Origin: Calothrix membranacea FACHB-236 | GTDB lineage: Bacteria > Cyanobacteriota > Cyanobacteriia > Cyanobacteriales > Nostocaceae | Direction of reading: 5' to 3' | Assembly: GCF_014696315.1 (NCBI RefSeq) | Contig: NZ_JACJPX010000005.1 | Location: 62,001-126,000, forward strand | Length of the DNA stretch: 64,000 nucleotides | Part shown: piece after piece, positions 9,423 through 18,300 of the stretch | Numbering within the stretch: the first letter of the stretch is position 1 | Layout of the letters: each line of letters starts with the position of its first letter | Program-made: the position numbers and the translations under genes | The notes under the pieces: model-generated | Seen by the model: the letters and a program-made list of their open reading frames with translations, nothing else | Databases searched by the model: none | What the model was told of the DNA's origin: nothing

Positions 9423-10055
9423 ATGGATGCAATGGAGTTTTTTGAACTAAGTACTGGTAGATGGCGATCGCAACGCACGACACACCACCTAGCCTTCAAG
9501 AGATCTGAAGCTGGAGAATCCGATATTCATGTTCAAGCCCTTGCTGCCGACGATCCTAAAGTGATCGAGATTTGCCAACTCCATGAGGTTGACCCCAAGT
9601 TGGCCATCGGTGGTGCTTTTGTGTCTTGGCAAGGTGCAATGGGATGGGATAAAGAAGATGAGAACCACGAAGGTTCCACAGTATTTTCTCTGATTCCTGA
9701 TATTGATAATCCCCGTCAAGGATCGCTGCTGCGAGAACGAGGCTATGCAGAAATTGTCCCAGTAGCAGGACGCTATCACATGGATGATGAAGATGCATTA
9801 GTCTTGATCACCGAATATGAAACCATGAGTTCGATTGAGAGATTCTGGTTTGTCAGTCCTAGCATCAGGATGCGAACCAGTACAGTCAAAAGATTTGGTG
9901 GTTTTAGCACCGCCACATTCTGTACCGAATTCAGAGTTGCAGATGCTTCAGAGGTTCCTTCTAACCAGGATGAAGCTAACCTCTCAAATCCGACTTCCGA
10001 TCAGATAAACAATGCGGCTGAACCCAGAAAACACTTCTCCTTCTTCGGTTGGTAA
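9423..10055 (+). CDS. cpcS: Phycobiliprotein chromophore lyase, CpcS/CpeS family
   Basis: A 210-residue lipocalin-fold lyase that attaches phycocyanobilin (or a related bilin) to a cysteine of phycobiliproteins. The N-terminus FFELSTGRWRSQRTTHHLAF is the family signature, followed by the YAEIVPVAGRYHMDDEDALVLITEYETMSS-type beta-barrel and RFWFVSPSIRMRTS. The C-terminal 40 residues (after about 170) are a low-complexity extension beyond the usual 170-190 residue core. It overlaps the next gene by 44 bp and lies upstream of the CpcL linker, which supports a role in phycobilisome assembly. The CpcS subtype and target subunit are not decidable here. Confidence 0.88.
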   Translation: MDAMEFFELSTGRWRSQRTTHHLAFKRSEAGESDIHVQALAADDPKVIEICQLHEVDPKLAIGGAFVSWQGAMGWDKEDENHEGSTVFSLIPDIDNPRQGSLLRERGYAEIVPVAGRYHMDDEDALVLITEYETMSSIERFWFVSPSIRMRTSTVKRFGGFSTATFCTEFRVADASEVPSNQDEANLSNPTSDQINNAAEPRKHFSFFGW

Positions 10056-10623
10056 ATTAATCTTCACCACCAGCACCGATCCCTTTACACGAGGGTTAGA
10101 TTATCTCTATGGAGTTAGAAGTCTAGCTCTTGATGCAGAGATGATCGATGTGGTGTATGATCTAGAAAATCGTAAATCTCTGTGTGTCTGGATCTGCGAA
10201 CATATTGATGCGGTGAACCAACAACTGGAAAAGTGTCTTCAGGCTTGCCATGATTGTTTTCACCCTTGGGAGCAACCTACGATTCAAATTTTTGCTGCTC
10301 CCATTGCTCAATCTTTTGGGATTGATGCCCTCTGCAATCTTCAGACAAATCCTATTACCATCCTCATAGATGTGGGAAGAGTAGTGCCGGCAGACTGGTT
10401 GGCATTAGTAGTCCATGAATATGCTCATGCTCATGCGGGTTCTCCCGGACATCACGAGCAATTTGCGCGATCGCTCTCTCACCTCTGCCTGGGATTGGGT
10501 ATTGCGCCCCCCCCTTTACAACCTGGTATGGAATCTTACCTGCGGTTTTATCCTGATTGCCGTCCCACTCACAACCCATTAGCATTTTGGCGAGGAGAAT
10601 CAGGGACTGCTAACGAAAACTAA
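10012..10623 (+). CDS. HExxH-motif protein, possible metallopeptidase
   Basis: A 203-residue protein overlapping the end of the lyase gene by 44 bp in a different frame, so the two are likely translationally coupled. Residues 135-139 read HEYAH, a zincin-type HExxH motif, followed by a third His at 141 and further His at 147-148 (GSPGHHEQF). The motif sits in a hydrophobic helix (DWLALVVHEYAHAHAG). Cys residues cluster at 58-82 (CVWIC, CLQACHDC). There is no signal peptide or membrane helix, so it should be cytoplasmic. I do not recognise the family; peptidase activity is inferred only from the motif. Confidence 0.75.
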   Translation: MRLNPENTSPSSVGKLIFTTSTDPFTRGLDYLYGVRSLALDAEMIDVVYDLENRKSLCVWICEHIDAVNQQLEKCLQACHDCFHPWEQPTIQIFAAPIAQSFGIDALCNLQTNPITILIDVGRVVPADWLALVVHEYAHAHAGSPGHHEQFARSLSHLCLGLGIAPPPLQPGMESYLRFYPDCRPTHNPLAFWRGESGTANEN

Positions 10624-10932
10624 TATCCCATCACTATTTAATCAGGGGCAGCGAGCAGGGGGAAGAACAATCTTGCTCAGTCCAGAGATTGGGATAATTT
10701 ATGGTTTGGATAGAGATAAGCAAAATTACCTATAAAGTGTTAAAAATTATTGCTTTATCTCGCAAATCACAGGATGAATCTACCAAACAAGATTATTCTG
10801 AATTTTGAAATTCCGAATTTGGATAGCAGTCAATTGGCTGCGAATTAGAAGCTGCGGTTATCGAGTGCGACTCAAATCGATCAACCAATGCTGTACTTTT
10901 TCATGTCAGCTAATAGCGTAAAGGTGTTTATC
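10624..10932. other. Upstream region of cpcL
   Basis: About 310 bp, AT-rich. AAGG at 10921-10924 is the Shine-Dalgarno for the ATG at 10933. No other gene or repeat was seen. Confidence 0.4.
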
Positions 10933-11658
10933 ATGTCGATTCCTCTGTTGGAGTACGCTCCTTCATCTCAAAATCAGCGTGTTGTTAGCTTTGAGATCCC
11001 TGGTGATGAACAACCCAGAATTTACACAACCGACAATCTGCCATCAGCTACTGAAATGGATGTTTTGATTTTGGCAGCTTATCGGCAAATTTTTCATGAA
11101 CAGCAAATGCTGTCTAGTAATCGCCAAATCATTCTAGAGTCTCAACTAAGAACAGGAATGATCACCGTTAAGGAATTTATTCGCGGATTGGTTCTATCCG
11201 ATTCCTTTAGACGGCTGAATTACGATGTTAACAACAATTACCGCTTTGTAGAAATCTGTGTACAAAGGATTTTAGGGCGGACAATTTATAGCGATCGCGA
11301 AAAATTTGCTTGGTCAACTGTTCTTGCTACTAAAGGTATAGCAGGCTTCATTACAGAGCTGCTCAATAGTGAGGAATATCTCGAGAACTTTGGTGATGAT
11401 ACAGTTCCTTACCAACGGCGGCGGATTTTACCCCAGCGTTCTCAAGGCGAGTTACCCTTTGAACGCATGGCACGCTACGGCACTGATTATCGTGATAAGT
11501 TGCCCAAGAGAGGCTATCAGCCCTTTACTTTACAAACATTCCTACGTAGTCCTAACAGAGATTTGGTGTTATTGACCATCGGTTCTGGGCTGGCTTTGAT
11601 AGCAACCTTATCTTTGCTCACCTACTTTGGCTTGTTCCCACAAATTGGCCCGTACTAG
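10933..11658 (+). CDS. cpcL: CpcL-type membrane-anchored phycobilisome rod linker
   Basis: About 241 residues from ATG 10933, with AAGG 8 bases upstream; the ATG at 10888 is rejected for lack of a ribosome site and poor N-terminal similarity. Residues about 20-155 are a phycobilisome linker domain (PBS_linker_poly), with DVLILAAYRQIFHEQQM, FIRGLVLSDSFRRLNYDVN and RFVEICVQRILGR. Residues about 211-235 are a transmembrane helix (DLVLLTIGSGLALIATLSLL). A rod linker ending in a membrane helix instead of a core-binding tail defines CpcL (CpcG2). CpcL tethers core-less phycocyanin rods to the thylakoid, chiefly serving photosystem I. Two bilin/assembly-type genes precede it on the same strand. Confidence 0.9.
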   Translation: MSIPLLEYAPSSQNQRVVSFEIPGDEQPRIYTTDNLPSATEMDVLILAAYRQIFHEQQMLSSNRQIILESQLRTGMITVKEFIRGLVLSDSFRRLNYDVNNNYRFVEICVQRILGRTIYSDREKFAWSTVLATKGIAGFITELLNSEEYLENFGDDTVPYQRRRILPQRSQGELPFERMARYGTDYRDKLPKRGYQPFTLQTFLRSPNRDLVLLTIGSGLALIATLSLLTYFGLFPQIGPY

Positions 11659-11875
11659 GGGTTTTTAACTGACAAAAATTTCTTGGCAAGGGGGCAGGGA
11701 GCAGGGAGCAGAGGCAGAAAAGTAAAATATTATCTGAGTAAATTGGATAATTTATTTTCTTCCAAGTCTCTGAAAAAATATCCCTTCGCTGCTTACCCAA
11801 ACAGTTATGCTGTATGGATTGAGATAGGGAATTTTCAACTCTTTCTCCCTTTCCCCCTGCACCCTGCTTCCCTGC

Positions 11876-13024
11876 CTATTTTGTTAATCTCTGTAAAACC
11901 TGCCTTAAAACGATCGCAGTCCAATCTACATCTGCTGCGGTTGTTTCTCGTCCCAATGTCAACCGAATTCCGCCCAAAGCAGCTTTTTCTGAATAACCCA
12001 TTGCTAAAAGTATTGGGCTAGGGCTAAGTTTCCCACTATGACAAGCTGCACCAGCACTGATACCAATTCCTGCTAAATTTAATTGCCGGACTATAGTTTT
12101 ACCGCTAAGTTTTTCGCCATCGGCAGATTCTAAACAAAAACTCAGGTGATGGGGTAAGCGATGCTCGAAATCGCCTGTGGGAATTAAACCAGGTATATCG
12201 CTTAATTGGGCAAATAAGCGATCGCGTAATTTAATTAATCGTGGTGTTTCTAGAGAAATTTCTTGCGCTGCGAGTTCAGCAGCTACGCCAAAACCAGCAA
12301 TTACGGGTACAGCTTGTGTTCCAGAACGTAGTCCCCTTTCTTGTCCACCACCACCAAACAAGGGTATTAACTCTACACCAGGACGCACATACAAAGCGCC
12401 CGCGCCTTGTGGCCCATATATTTTATGACTAGATAAGCTCAGTAAATCTACAGGCAATATTTCTACATCAATAGACAAACGTCCTGCAGCCTGTACCGCA
12501 TCTGTATGGAATAACACTCCATGATTGCGGGTAATAGTTCCCAGTTTGGCGATCGCTTGGACTGTACCAACTTCACTTTGTCCGTAAATTATCGATACCA
12601 AAACAGTATTAGGACGCAATGAGGTTGTTAAATCTTGGGGGTTAACTCTACCTTTTGCATCCACTGGTAAACGAGTCACTTCCCAACCCCACATTTCCAG
12701 CAACCGCACCGTTTCTGAAATTGCCGAATGTTCAATACTAGAAATAATGATGTGTTGTGGCACAGCATACAATCGAGCCACACCCATAATTGCTAAATTA
12801 TCTGCCTCAGTGCCACCAGAGGTAAAGACAATTGATTCTGGAACCGCAGCATTAATTAATCCCGCCACTTGGATTCTGGCTTGTTCCAAAATTGTCGCCG
12901 CCCGGTTTCCCCACTCATGTAAGCTGGAAGGATTGCCCCACTGTTGAGCGAGAACTTTTTCCATAACTGCGATCGCTTCTTTTCGGGTGGGAGTAGTAGC
13001 ACTGTAATCTAGATATATTTGCAT
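11876..13024 (-). CDS. Cysteine desulfurase, NifS/IscS family
   Basis: About 382 residues from ATG 13024; an upstream start at 13078 would be coded by a tandem repeat. It mobilises sulfur from cysteine through PLP. SSHKIYGPQG carries the PLP Lys201, IEHSA carries His99, and SAGAACHSG holds the persulfide Cys328. The N-terminus MQIYLDYSATTP is the standard class V aminotransferase start. The short loop around Cys328 is of group I (IscS/NifS) type. No nif or isc genes adjoin it, so a housekeeping iron-sulfur or tRNA thiolation role is likely. It is convergent with cpcL. Confidence 0.93.
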   Translation of the reverse strand: MQIYLDYSATTPTRKEAIAVMEKVLAQQWGNPSSLHEWGNRAATILEQARIQVAGLINAAVPESIVFTSGGTEADNLAIMGVARLYAVPQHIIISSIEHSAISETVRLLEMWGWEVTRLPVDAKGRVNPQDLTTSLRPNTVLVSIIYGQSEVGTVQAIAKLGTITRNHGVLFHTDAVQAAGRLSIDVEILPVDLLSLSSHKIYGPQGAGALYVRPGVELIPLFGGGGQERGLRSGTQAVPVIAGFGVAAELAAQEISLETPRLIKLRDRLFAQLSDIPGLIPTGDFEHRLPHHLSFCLESADGEKLSGKTIVRQLNLAGIGISAGAACHSGKLSPSPILLAMGYSEKAALGGIRLTLGRETTAADVDWTAIVLRQVLQRLTK

Positions 13025-13045
13025 AGCGAGGGATTGGGGACTAGA

Positions 13046-13073
13046 TAATGGGTAATGGGTAATGGGTAATTGG
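13046..13073. repeat. Heptanucleotide tandem repeat (TAATGGG, 4 units)
   Basis: Three TAATGGG units and one TAATTGG unit directly upstream of the cysteine desulfurase start codon. It is an STRR of the same type as at 454-481. Confidence 0.85.
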
Positions 13074-13269
13074 AACAAAGAAGACAGAAGAGAAGTAATT
13101 TAATAATTCTTGACCAATAACTAATGAAAAAAATGATTCATCTACTGTCCCCAGTTCATAATTATGACTACCTATATTGTCACTCTAGTCAGTATCGCAG
13201 GATTTGAAAAACTCCCATTAAGTTTAAGATTATTTGGGTAATATTTTCTTTGTTCCAATTATTTTCTTC

Positions 13270-14742
13270 TTAACAGCGTTGCAACTGTGTTAACAACACC
13301 ACGATCTCATCAATTGCTTGCCGTAAATTGCTAACTGGCTGTTCGCTTTGATTTACCATAATACTGAAAACCAAAGGCTCATACTTAGCTCCATTGACAT
13401 ATCCTGATAGGGAAACTGCACCAGTTAATGTTCCAGTTTTTGCTTGTACAATTCCTTCCGCAGGAGTGTTGCGAAAGCGATTTTTTAAAGTACCGCTTTT
13501 CCCCGCCACTGGTAAGGAAGCGCGATAAATAGCTGCGCTTGGTGTTTTGGCTATTAAACGCAAAGTTTGTACTAAAGCTTCAGGAGATATTAAGTTGCGG
13601 CGTGATAAACCAGAACCATCTACTAACAAATAAGTTGTAGGGTCAACTCCTAATTGAGTTAAACTCTTTTTGAGAACTTCTAAGCCACTATCAGCAGTAT
13701 TTTTATTTTGAACTCTGGGCTGTTTGATAGCTAATGCTCTGAGTAAAGCCTCAGCATAAAGATTATTACTATCTTCAAGAGTTACCTTAATTAACTCAGA
13801 TAAAGGCGGTGAATCTACCGCCGCAATTTCCTGCTGATTACTACCACCATTTAGTACTAATGTTTGTCCTAAAGTAATGTTCTGTTTTGCTAATACAGTC
13901 CGAAAACTGCGTAAAAAGTAATAATTAGGATCAACCACAGGTAAGGTAACTAAATAAGGTTGAGAATCTGCTGATAATTGTCCTTGAATCCGCAATACTG
14001 TTCCTGTTAAATCGCGGGTAATATTAATATTATTCGGTTGATTTTTGTTGACTGTGGTTGATTGATTAACTATCCGCCACCTTGCCGCTTCATTCTGATC
14101 ATTCCAGGTAATTTGTAAAGGTTTACCAATAGTTTGGGGGATAAGTTTAATACTAAAAATATTTTCATTTAACATAAAGCTGCCAATGGGCGCACCATAA
14201 TCTGACTGCACATCTTCCCATTGCCAAGTTGGATTAACTATATCTCCTTGAATATAACTATCATCAGCAATTAATTGTTTAATTTGAGTAATACCTTTTT
14301 TTTGTAATTGCTGGGCTAATGCTTGCAATTGGGTATTTCCCAAGCTTGGATCTCCTCTACCAACAACACGCAAAACTCCATTAGCATTCTGATAAATAGA
14401 GGTACGAATACGGAAATTTGCACCTAATTGTTGCAAAGCCGCAGCAGTTGTCAAAACTTTTGTATTAGAAGCGGGAGTAAAATATTTTTGAGCATCTCGG
14501 CTGTAAAGTGTTTGCCCAGATGACACAGGTTGTACTAATATTCCCCAGCGTACTCGATTAAATACGGGACGATTGATTACAGTATCTATAGATTTTCCTA
14601 GCTGGTTAGGACAAATTGCTTTGGTGGTAGATGCTGGTGCTACTGGTGTTGGTGTTTGGGCTGTAGCTGCTTTTAGGGTAATGCTAATCTGAGTACCGAC
14701 AAACAGTAACATTAAACCAACAGTAATTTTTTGATTCATCAT
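13270..14742 (-). CDS. dacB: D-alanyl-D-alanine carboxypeptidase/endopeptidase (PBP4, S13)
   Basis: A 490-residue low-molecular-mass penicillin-binding protein. It has an N-terminal signal peptide (about residues 1-29, ending ATAQ). The active-site SxxK is ASNTK (Ser92, Lys95), the second motif lies in DGSGLSRRN, and the KTG triad is in KTGTLTGAVSLSG near the C-terminus. The insert between SxxK and SxN (about residues 150-330) is typical of peptidase S13. It acts in the periplasm, trimming or cleaving peptidoglycan cross-links. It is a single gene on the minus strand, with a repeat cluster upstream. Confidence 0.93.
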   Translation of the reverse strand: MMNQKITVGLMLLFVGTQISITLKAATAQTPTPVAPASTTKAICPNQLGKSIDTVINRPVFNRVRWGILVQPVSSGQTLYSRDAQKYFTPASNTKVLTTAAALQQLGANFRIRTSIYQNANGVLRVVGRGDPSLGNTQLQALAQQLQKKGITQIKQLIADDSYIQGDIVNPTWQWEDVQSDYGAPIGSFMLNENIFSIKLIPQTIGKPLQITWNDQNEAARWRIVNQSTTVNKNQPNNINITRDLTGTVLRIQGQLSADSQPYLVTLPVVDPNYYFLRSFRTVLAKQNITLGQTLVLNGGSNQQEIAAVDSPPLSELIKVTLEDSNNLYAEALLRALAIKQPRVQNKNTADSGLEVLKKSLTQLGVDPTTYLLVDGSGLSRRNLISPEALVQTLRLIAKTPSAAIYRASLPVAGKSGTLKNRFRNTPAEGIVQAKTGTLTGAVSLSGYVNGAKYEPLVFSIMVNQSEQPVSNLRQAIDEIVVLLTQLQRC

Positions 14743-15275
14743 ATAGTACGTAAAACTATTAGATAATAATACAATTCAAAATTCCAAATTCCAAAAATCA
14801 GATTTTTTAAGTATTGCTTATTAAATCTTAAGTAGGGTGTGTTACGGCTATGAATGGATTTAGAGCTTAGAGACAATAAAATTTAGCCGTAACGCACCGC
14901 TGCGTGGATGGTGCGTTAGGCGTTAAAATAATTCTTTCGTGACAAATCATATTGGTAATGAGCGCCTAACACACCCTACAGTAATTGGATTTTTACTTTA
15001 TAAATAACCTCTAAGGGAAGCCGTAGCGCGTCTACAAAAATCAAAATTCTAAATTAAGAAAACTCAGATTTTTTAAGTGTTCCTTAGATAGGATATTGGC
15101 AGAATTTTGGAAAATTGATATTAAAATTCAATCGGCAACCGTCATTATTTAAATAAAAAGCTCATGATTAGCAATTTAAAAGCTATCATGAGCTACACAC
15201 TTGAGTAATCTGCAATTGAACAAATGAATTAACTGATTATTCAGGTAAATCCTGCCTAATCAAAAGGCCAAAGAA
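14743..15275. other. Gap holding a MITE-like repeat cluster
   Basis: No gene. It holds the repeat element at 14828-15014, flanked by near-identical direct repeats (CAGATTTTTTAAGT at about 14802 and 15065). Confidence 0.55.
14828..15014. mobile_element. MITE-like repeat, relative of the 8.9 kb element
   Basis: It starts with AAGTAGGGTGTGTTACGGCT and ends with CACACCCTAC followed by TTTACTTTATAAATAACCTC. The right end matches the right end of the 8857-9024 element, and the block 14830-14893 matches its core in inverted orientation. A second internal pair (GTGCGTTAGGCG / GCGCCTAACACACC) suggests a nested or composite element. It has no coding capacity. Confidence 0.6.
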
Positions 15276-15743
15276 TTATTCATCGTCATACTCCGTTTCA
15301 TCTTCTTCGCCAAAAATCTCGTTGATAATCTGTTGTGCGCGTTTGTCAGAAATATTTAAGTCTTCTTGCAGGCTAGAAATATAATCTTGCTCAGAATCCG
15401 GTATTTCTTCATCAATCCCTACTACCAACAGCGCGGTAATGTAAGCAGCCTCGCAATAATCCTGATCTGGTAAAGAATCAATCGCTTGTGCTAATAAATT
15501 CTCTGGTTCTGTTGAATCTAGCAAGCTATAAACTTTGTCTGTCAAGTTTCGGTAGTCTTCATCAGAGTAATTTTCAAATTGGGAAATCCCACCTAGCATT
15601 TCACTCAAAGCATACTCTTCTTCTATAGTGATGCCTTCACCATCTGATGCTGCGGACAAAAGTCCAATAACTGCGATCGCAACTTCTGGTTCTAAAACTA
15701 CTGAACTACTAGTACGGCTTTTGCTTACATTGGGTTTAATCAT
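15276..15743 (-). CDS. TerB-like (tellurite resistance TerB family) protein
   Basis: A 155-residue acidic helical protein. After a polar start (residues 1-15), EPEVAIAVIGLLSAASDGEGITIEEEYALSEML gives the TerB-type helical metal-binding-like fold with conserved Asp/Glu. A second repeat-like half follows (AAYITALLVVGIDEEIPDSEQDYISSL). The last 15 residues are nearly all Asp/Glu. Related cyanobacterial proteins carry the name without demonstrated tellurite function. No other ter genes are nearby. Confidence 0.75.
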   Translation of the reverse strand: MIKPNVSKSRTSSSVVLEPEVAIAVIGLLSAASDGEGITIEEEYALSEMLGGISQFENYSDEDYRNLTDKVYSLLDSTEPENLLAQAIDSLPDQDYCEAAYITALLVVGIDEEIPDSEQDYISSLQEDLNISDKRAQQIINEIFGEEDETEYDDE

Positions 15744-15930
15744 AATTAACCTTTAAAAATCCCGTGATTGCTGGGCAATTTATCTTTTATTGCTGATGGC
15801 GCATCTTGGGAAACCAAGAATTTTGTATTTCATACCAGAAATGCTACACACAGCTGCTTGAAAGTTATGGTTCCCACGAAAATCGCAAAAATCTCAACAT
15901 TTGTGATTTTTCTGAAAATTTTTTCGCAAA

Positions 15931-15961
15931 AAAAAGCAGGGGATATTATCCTCTGCTTTTT
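15931..15961 (-). terminator. Rho-independent terminator downstream of ilvB
   Basis: On the minus strand the stem GCAGAGGAT/ATCCCCTGC (one mismatch) is followed by eight T residues, 60-90 bp beyond the acetolactate synthase stop codon. The A/T flanks extend the stem, so it may work in both directions. Confidence 0.75.
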
Positions 15962-16019
15962 CAAACGCTTGGCGCGTCTCTAATTTAGAAAGTTCACCAC
16001 TCAGTACTCACTACTGTAT

Positions 16020-17909
16020 TTATAGTTTTGTACCGCACTCAGAACAGAAGTTATGGGTAGGTAGGTTTTTAGAACCGCAGTTGCTACAGTAAACGGGTTC
16101 TGTAGATGTTTTTGGTGATTGCTTGGGTAAGCCAATCATTTGGGCGTTGTTTTTACCTGGCGCTACCATTGGATAGCAGTTTTCATCTCTGGTAACGCGC
16201 ACATCTACAACTACAGGGCCATCATGAGCCAGCATTTCGGCGATCGCATCCTGGAGTTCTTCCCGTTTGCGAATCACCATGCCTTTAATACCATAGGCTT
16301 TGGTTAAATACTCAATATCTGGCATTCCTACTTCCATGTTGGAGCAGGAGTAACGCTCACCGTAAAAGGCCTGCTGCCATTGGCGTACCATTCCCTGCCA
16401 ACCGTTGTTGAGAATTACAGTCTTGACATTTAGACCATATTGTGCAAGCGTACCTAATTCTTGCAAACACATCTGGAAACTAGCATCGCCACTGATACAG
16501 ATGACTTCTTCATCAGGGAATGCTGCTTTTGCGCCCATCGCTGCAGGTACACCAAAACCCATCGTTCCCAAACCAGCGCTAGAAATCCAGCGTCGGGGGC
16601 CATTCTTGAGGAATTGTGCTGCCCACATTTGATGTTGACCAACATCTGTGGTGTAGAAAGCGTTGGGTGATTGGCGACTGAGTTCGACAATTACCTCTTG
16701 GGGGGAAATGCTATCAGGATACTGGGGTACAACTAGGGGGTAGTCTTCACGCCAACGGTTAATCAGGTTCAACCATTCTTGGTTCTGGTTGGGTTTAGCT
16801 TTTGTACCTGTGTGTTTGCAGCGACGCAGCAAGTCACTTAAGACATTCCGCACGTCACCAACAATGGGTACTTCTGGAACGCGGTTTTTCCCAACTTCGG
16901 CGGGGTCGATGTCGATGTGAATGACTTTCGCTTTGGAAGCAAATTCATCTAACTTCCCGGTTACACGGTCATCAAATCTCGCACCTACACAAATCAACAA
17001 GTCGCAATCAGTGACAGCAAAGTTAGCGTAGGCTGTGCCATGCATCCCCAACATACCCAAAGCTAGGGGATGATGTTCGTCAAAAATCCCGATTCCCATC
17101 AAAGTGGTGGTAACGGGGATATTGAATAACTCAGCTAGTTCCTTAACTTCTTCGTGTGCCCCAGATGCGATCGCACCACCACCGACATACAATAGCGGTC
17201 GGCGGCTTTCGCTAATTAACTGAATTGCCGCATTAATCTGGCGGGGATTTCCCTTAACAGTGGGACGATAGCCGCGTAATTTTACAGAACCAGGTTCTAC
17301 TGGTACATAGTCAAATTCTTCTAAGGCTACATCTTTAGGCACATCAATTAACACTGGCCCTGGTCTGCCGGTGCTAGCAATGTGGAATGCTTCTGCCACA
17401 ATGCGGGCCATATCTTTCGGATCACGCACTACATAAGAGTGTTTGACAATTGGTAGGGTAATACCGTAAATATCAGTTTCTTGAAATGCATCTGTACCAA
17501 TTGCGGCCCGTGGTACTTGTCCAGTCACCACAATCATGGGGATTGAGTCCATGTAGGCGGTAGCGATACCTGTGACCAAGTTAGTCGCCCCTGGGCCAGA
17601 AGTACCAAAACACACTCCTACCTTACCTGTAGCACGGGCGTAGCCATCAGCTGCATGAGAAGCACCTTGTTCGTGGCGCACAAGAATGTGCTTAATACCA
17701 CTTGTGGCTTCCACCTTGTACAGGTCATCGTAAATTGGCAAAATTGCGCCACCGGGATAACCAAAAATATACTCAACACCGTGACGCTGGAGGCTGTCCA
17801 AGAGGGCGAACCCACCGGAGGCCCGTTGCGGCGTTACCACAGTCTTGATTGTATTAGGCTGGGTGTGATTCTCGGTTTGGGGGGGACTGATTCGGGAAGG
17901 CGATCGCAC
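16020..17909 (-). CDS. ilvB: Acetolactate synthase large subunit with C-terminal zinc ribbon
   Basis: About 629 residues. The GTG at 17909 is preferred because AGAGG lies 7 bases upstream; an in-frame TTG at 17915 would be too close to that site. It makes acetolactate/acetohydroxybutyrate for branched-chain amino acids using ThDP, FAD and Mg. The catalytic Glu lies in [18 protein letters not shown], and the ThDP/Mg motif starts at GDASFQM and ends in LNN. The last 24 residues form a zinc ribbon (CSNCG, then CSECG, with 10 residues between the Cys pairs) that the standard enzyme lacks. The regulatory small subunit gene (ilvH) is not in the window. Confidence 0.94.
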   Translation of the reverse strand: MRSPSRISPPQTENHTQPNTIKTVVTPQRASGGFALLDSLQRHGVEYIFGYPGGAILPIYDDLYKVEATSGIKHILVRHEQGASHAADGYARATGKVGVCFGTSGPGATNLVTGIATAYMDSIPMIVVTGQVPRAAIGTDAFQETDIYGITLPIVKHSYVVRDPKDMARIVAEAFHIASTGRPGPVLIDVPKDVALEEFDYVPVEPGSVKLRGYRPTVKGNPRQINAAIQLISESRRPLLYVGGGAIASGAHEEVKELAELFNIPVTTTLMGIGIFDEHHPLALGMLGMHGTAYANFAVTDCDLLICVGARFDDRVTGKLDEFASKAKVIHIDIDPAEVGKNRVPEVPIVGDVRNVLSDLLRRCKHTGTKAKPNQNQEWLNLINRWREDYPLVVPQYPDSISPQEVIVELSRQSPNAFYTTDVGQHQMWAAQFLKNGPRRWISSAGLGTMGFGVPAAMGAKAAFPDEEVICISGDASFQMCLQELGTLAQYGLNVKTVILNNGWQGMVRQWQQAFYGERYSCSNMEVGMPDIEYLTKAYGIKGMVIRKREELQDAIAEMLAHDGPVVVDVRVTRDENCYPMVAPGKNNAQMIGLPKQSPKTSTEPVYCSNCGSKNLPTHNFCSECGTKL

Positions 17910-18300
17910 TGTCAAACCTCTGAGAATAGCTAAGTTAATGCTTGGATTCTGTAATTAAGATTTCATTTTAATAGAAAAGTTTAATAAAATCCTTAATATT
18001 CATATCTAATTTTCCCATCAGCTTAGGCCATAGGAAGATAATTTGTCTGGAATTGTTGACAAAAGGGATTGGGAATTAGGGATTGGTGACTAGGGACTGG
18101 GTATTAGGGATTGGGTAATCAGAAATAGTTATTATGTATTGGGGATTGGGTAATTAGAAATAAGAAATAGTAAATAACGATTTTTAACACTAACTAATAG
18201 TATTTTCCTAAAATTAACTGTCTTAAAAATATTGCTCAATAAAAATACTAAATCCTAGTACCCAGTCTCCAGTCCCCAGTCCCCAGTCCCCAATTCCCAA
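17910..18300. other. Intergenic region with two heptamer arrays
   Basis: It holds the ilvB leader, a degenerate GGGATTG/GGGTATT-type repeat run (about 18060-18160) and a CCAGTCC-type heptamer run (18261-18299) that reaches the stop codon of the MFS gene. No gene was seen. Confidence 0.6.
18261..18299. repeat. Heptanucleotide tandem repeat (CCAGTCC type)
   Basis: Five successive 7-bp units of CCAGTCC and variants, ending against the stop codon of the neighbouring MFS gene. It belongs to the same family as the long array at 40954-41058. Confidence 0.8.

Noticed and set aside
11683-12021. Plus-strand frame after cpcL
   Set aside because: It begins in a GCAGGGA repeat and continues antisense to the cysteine desulfurase.
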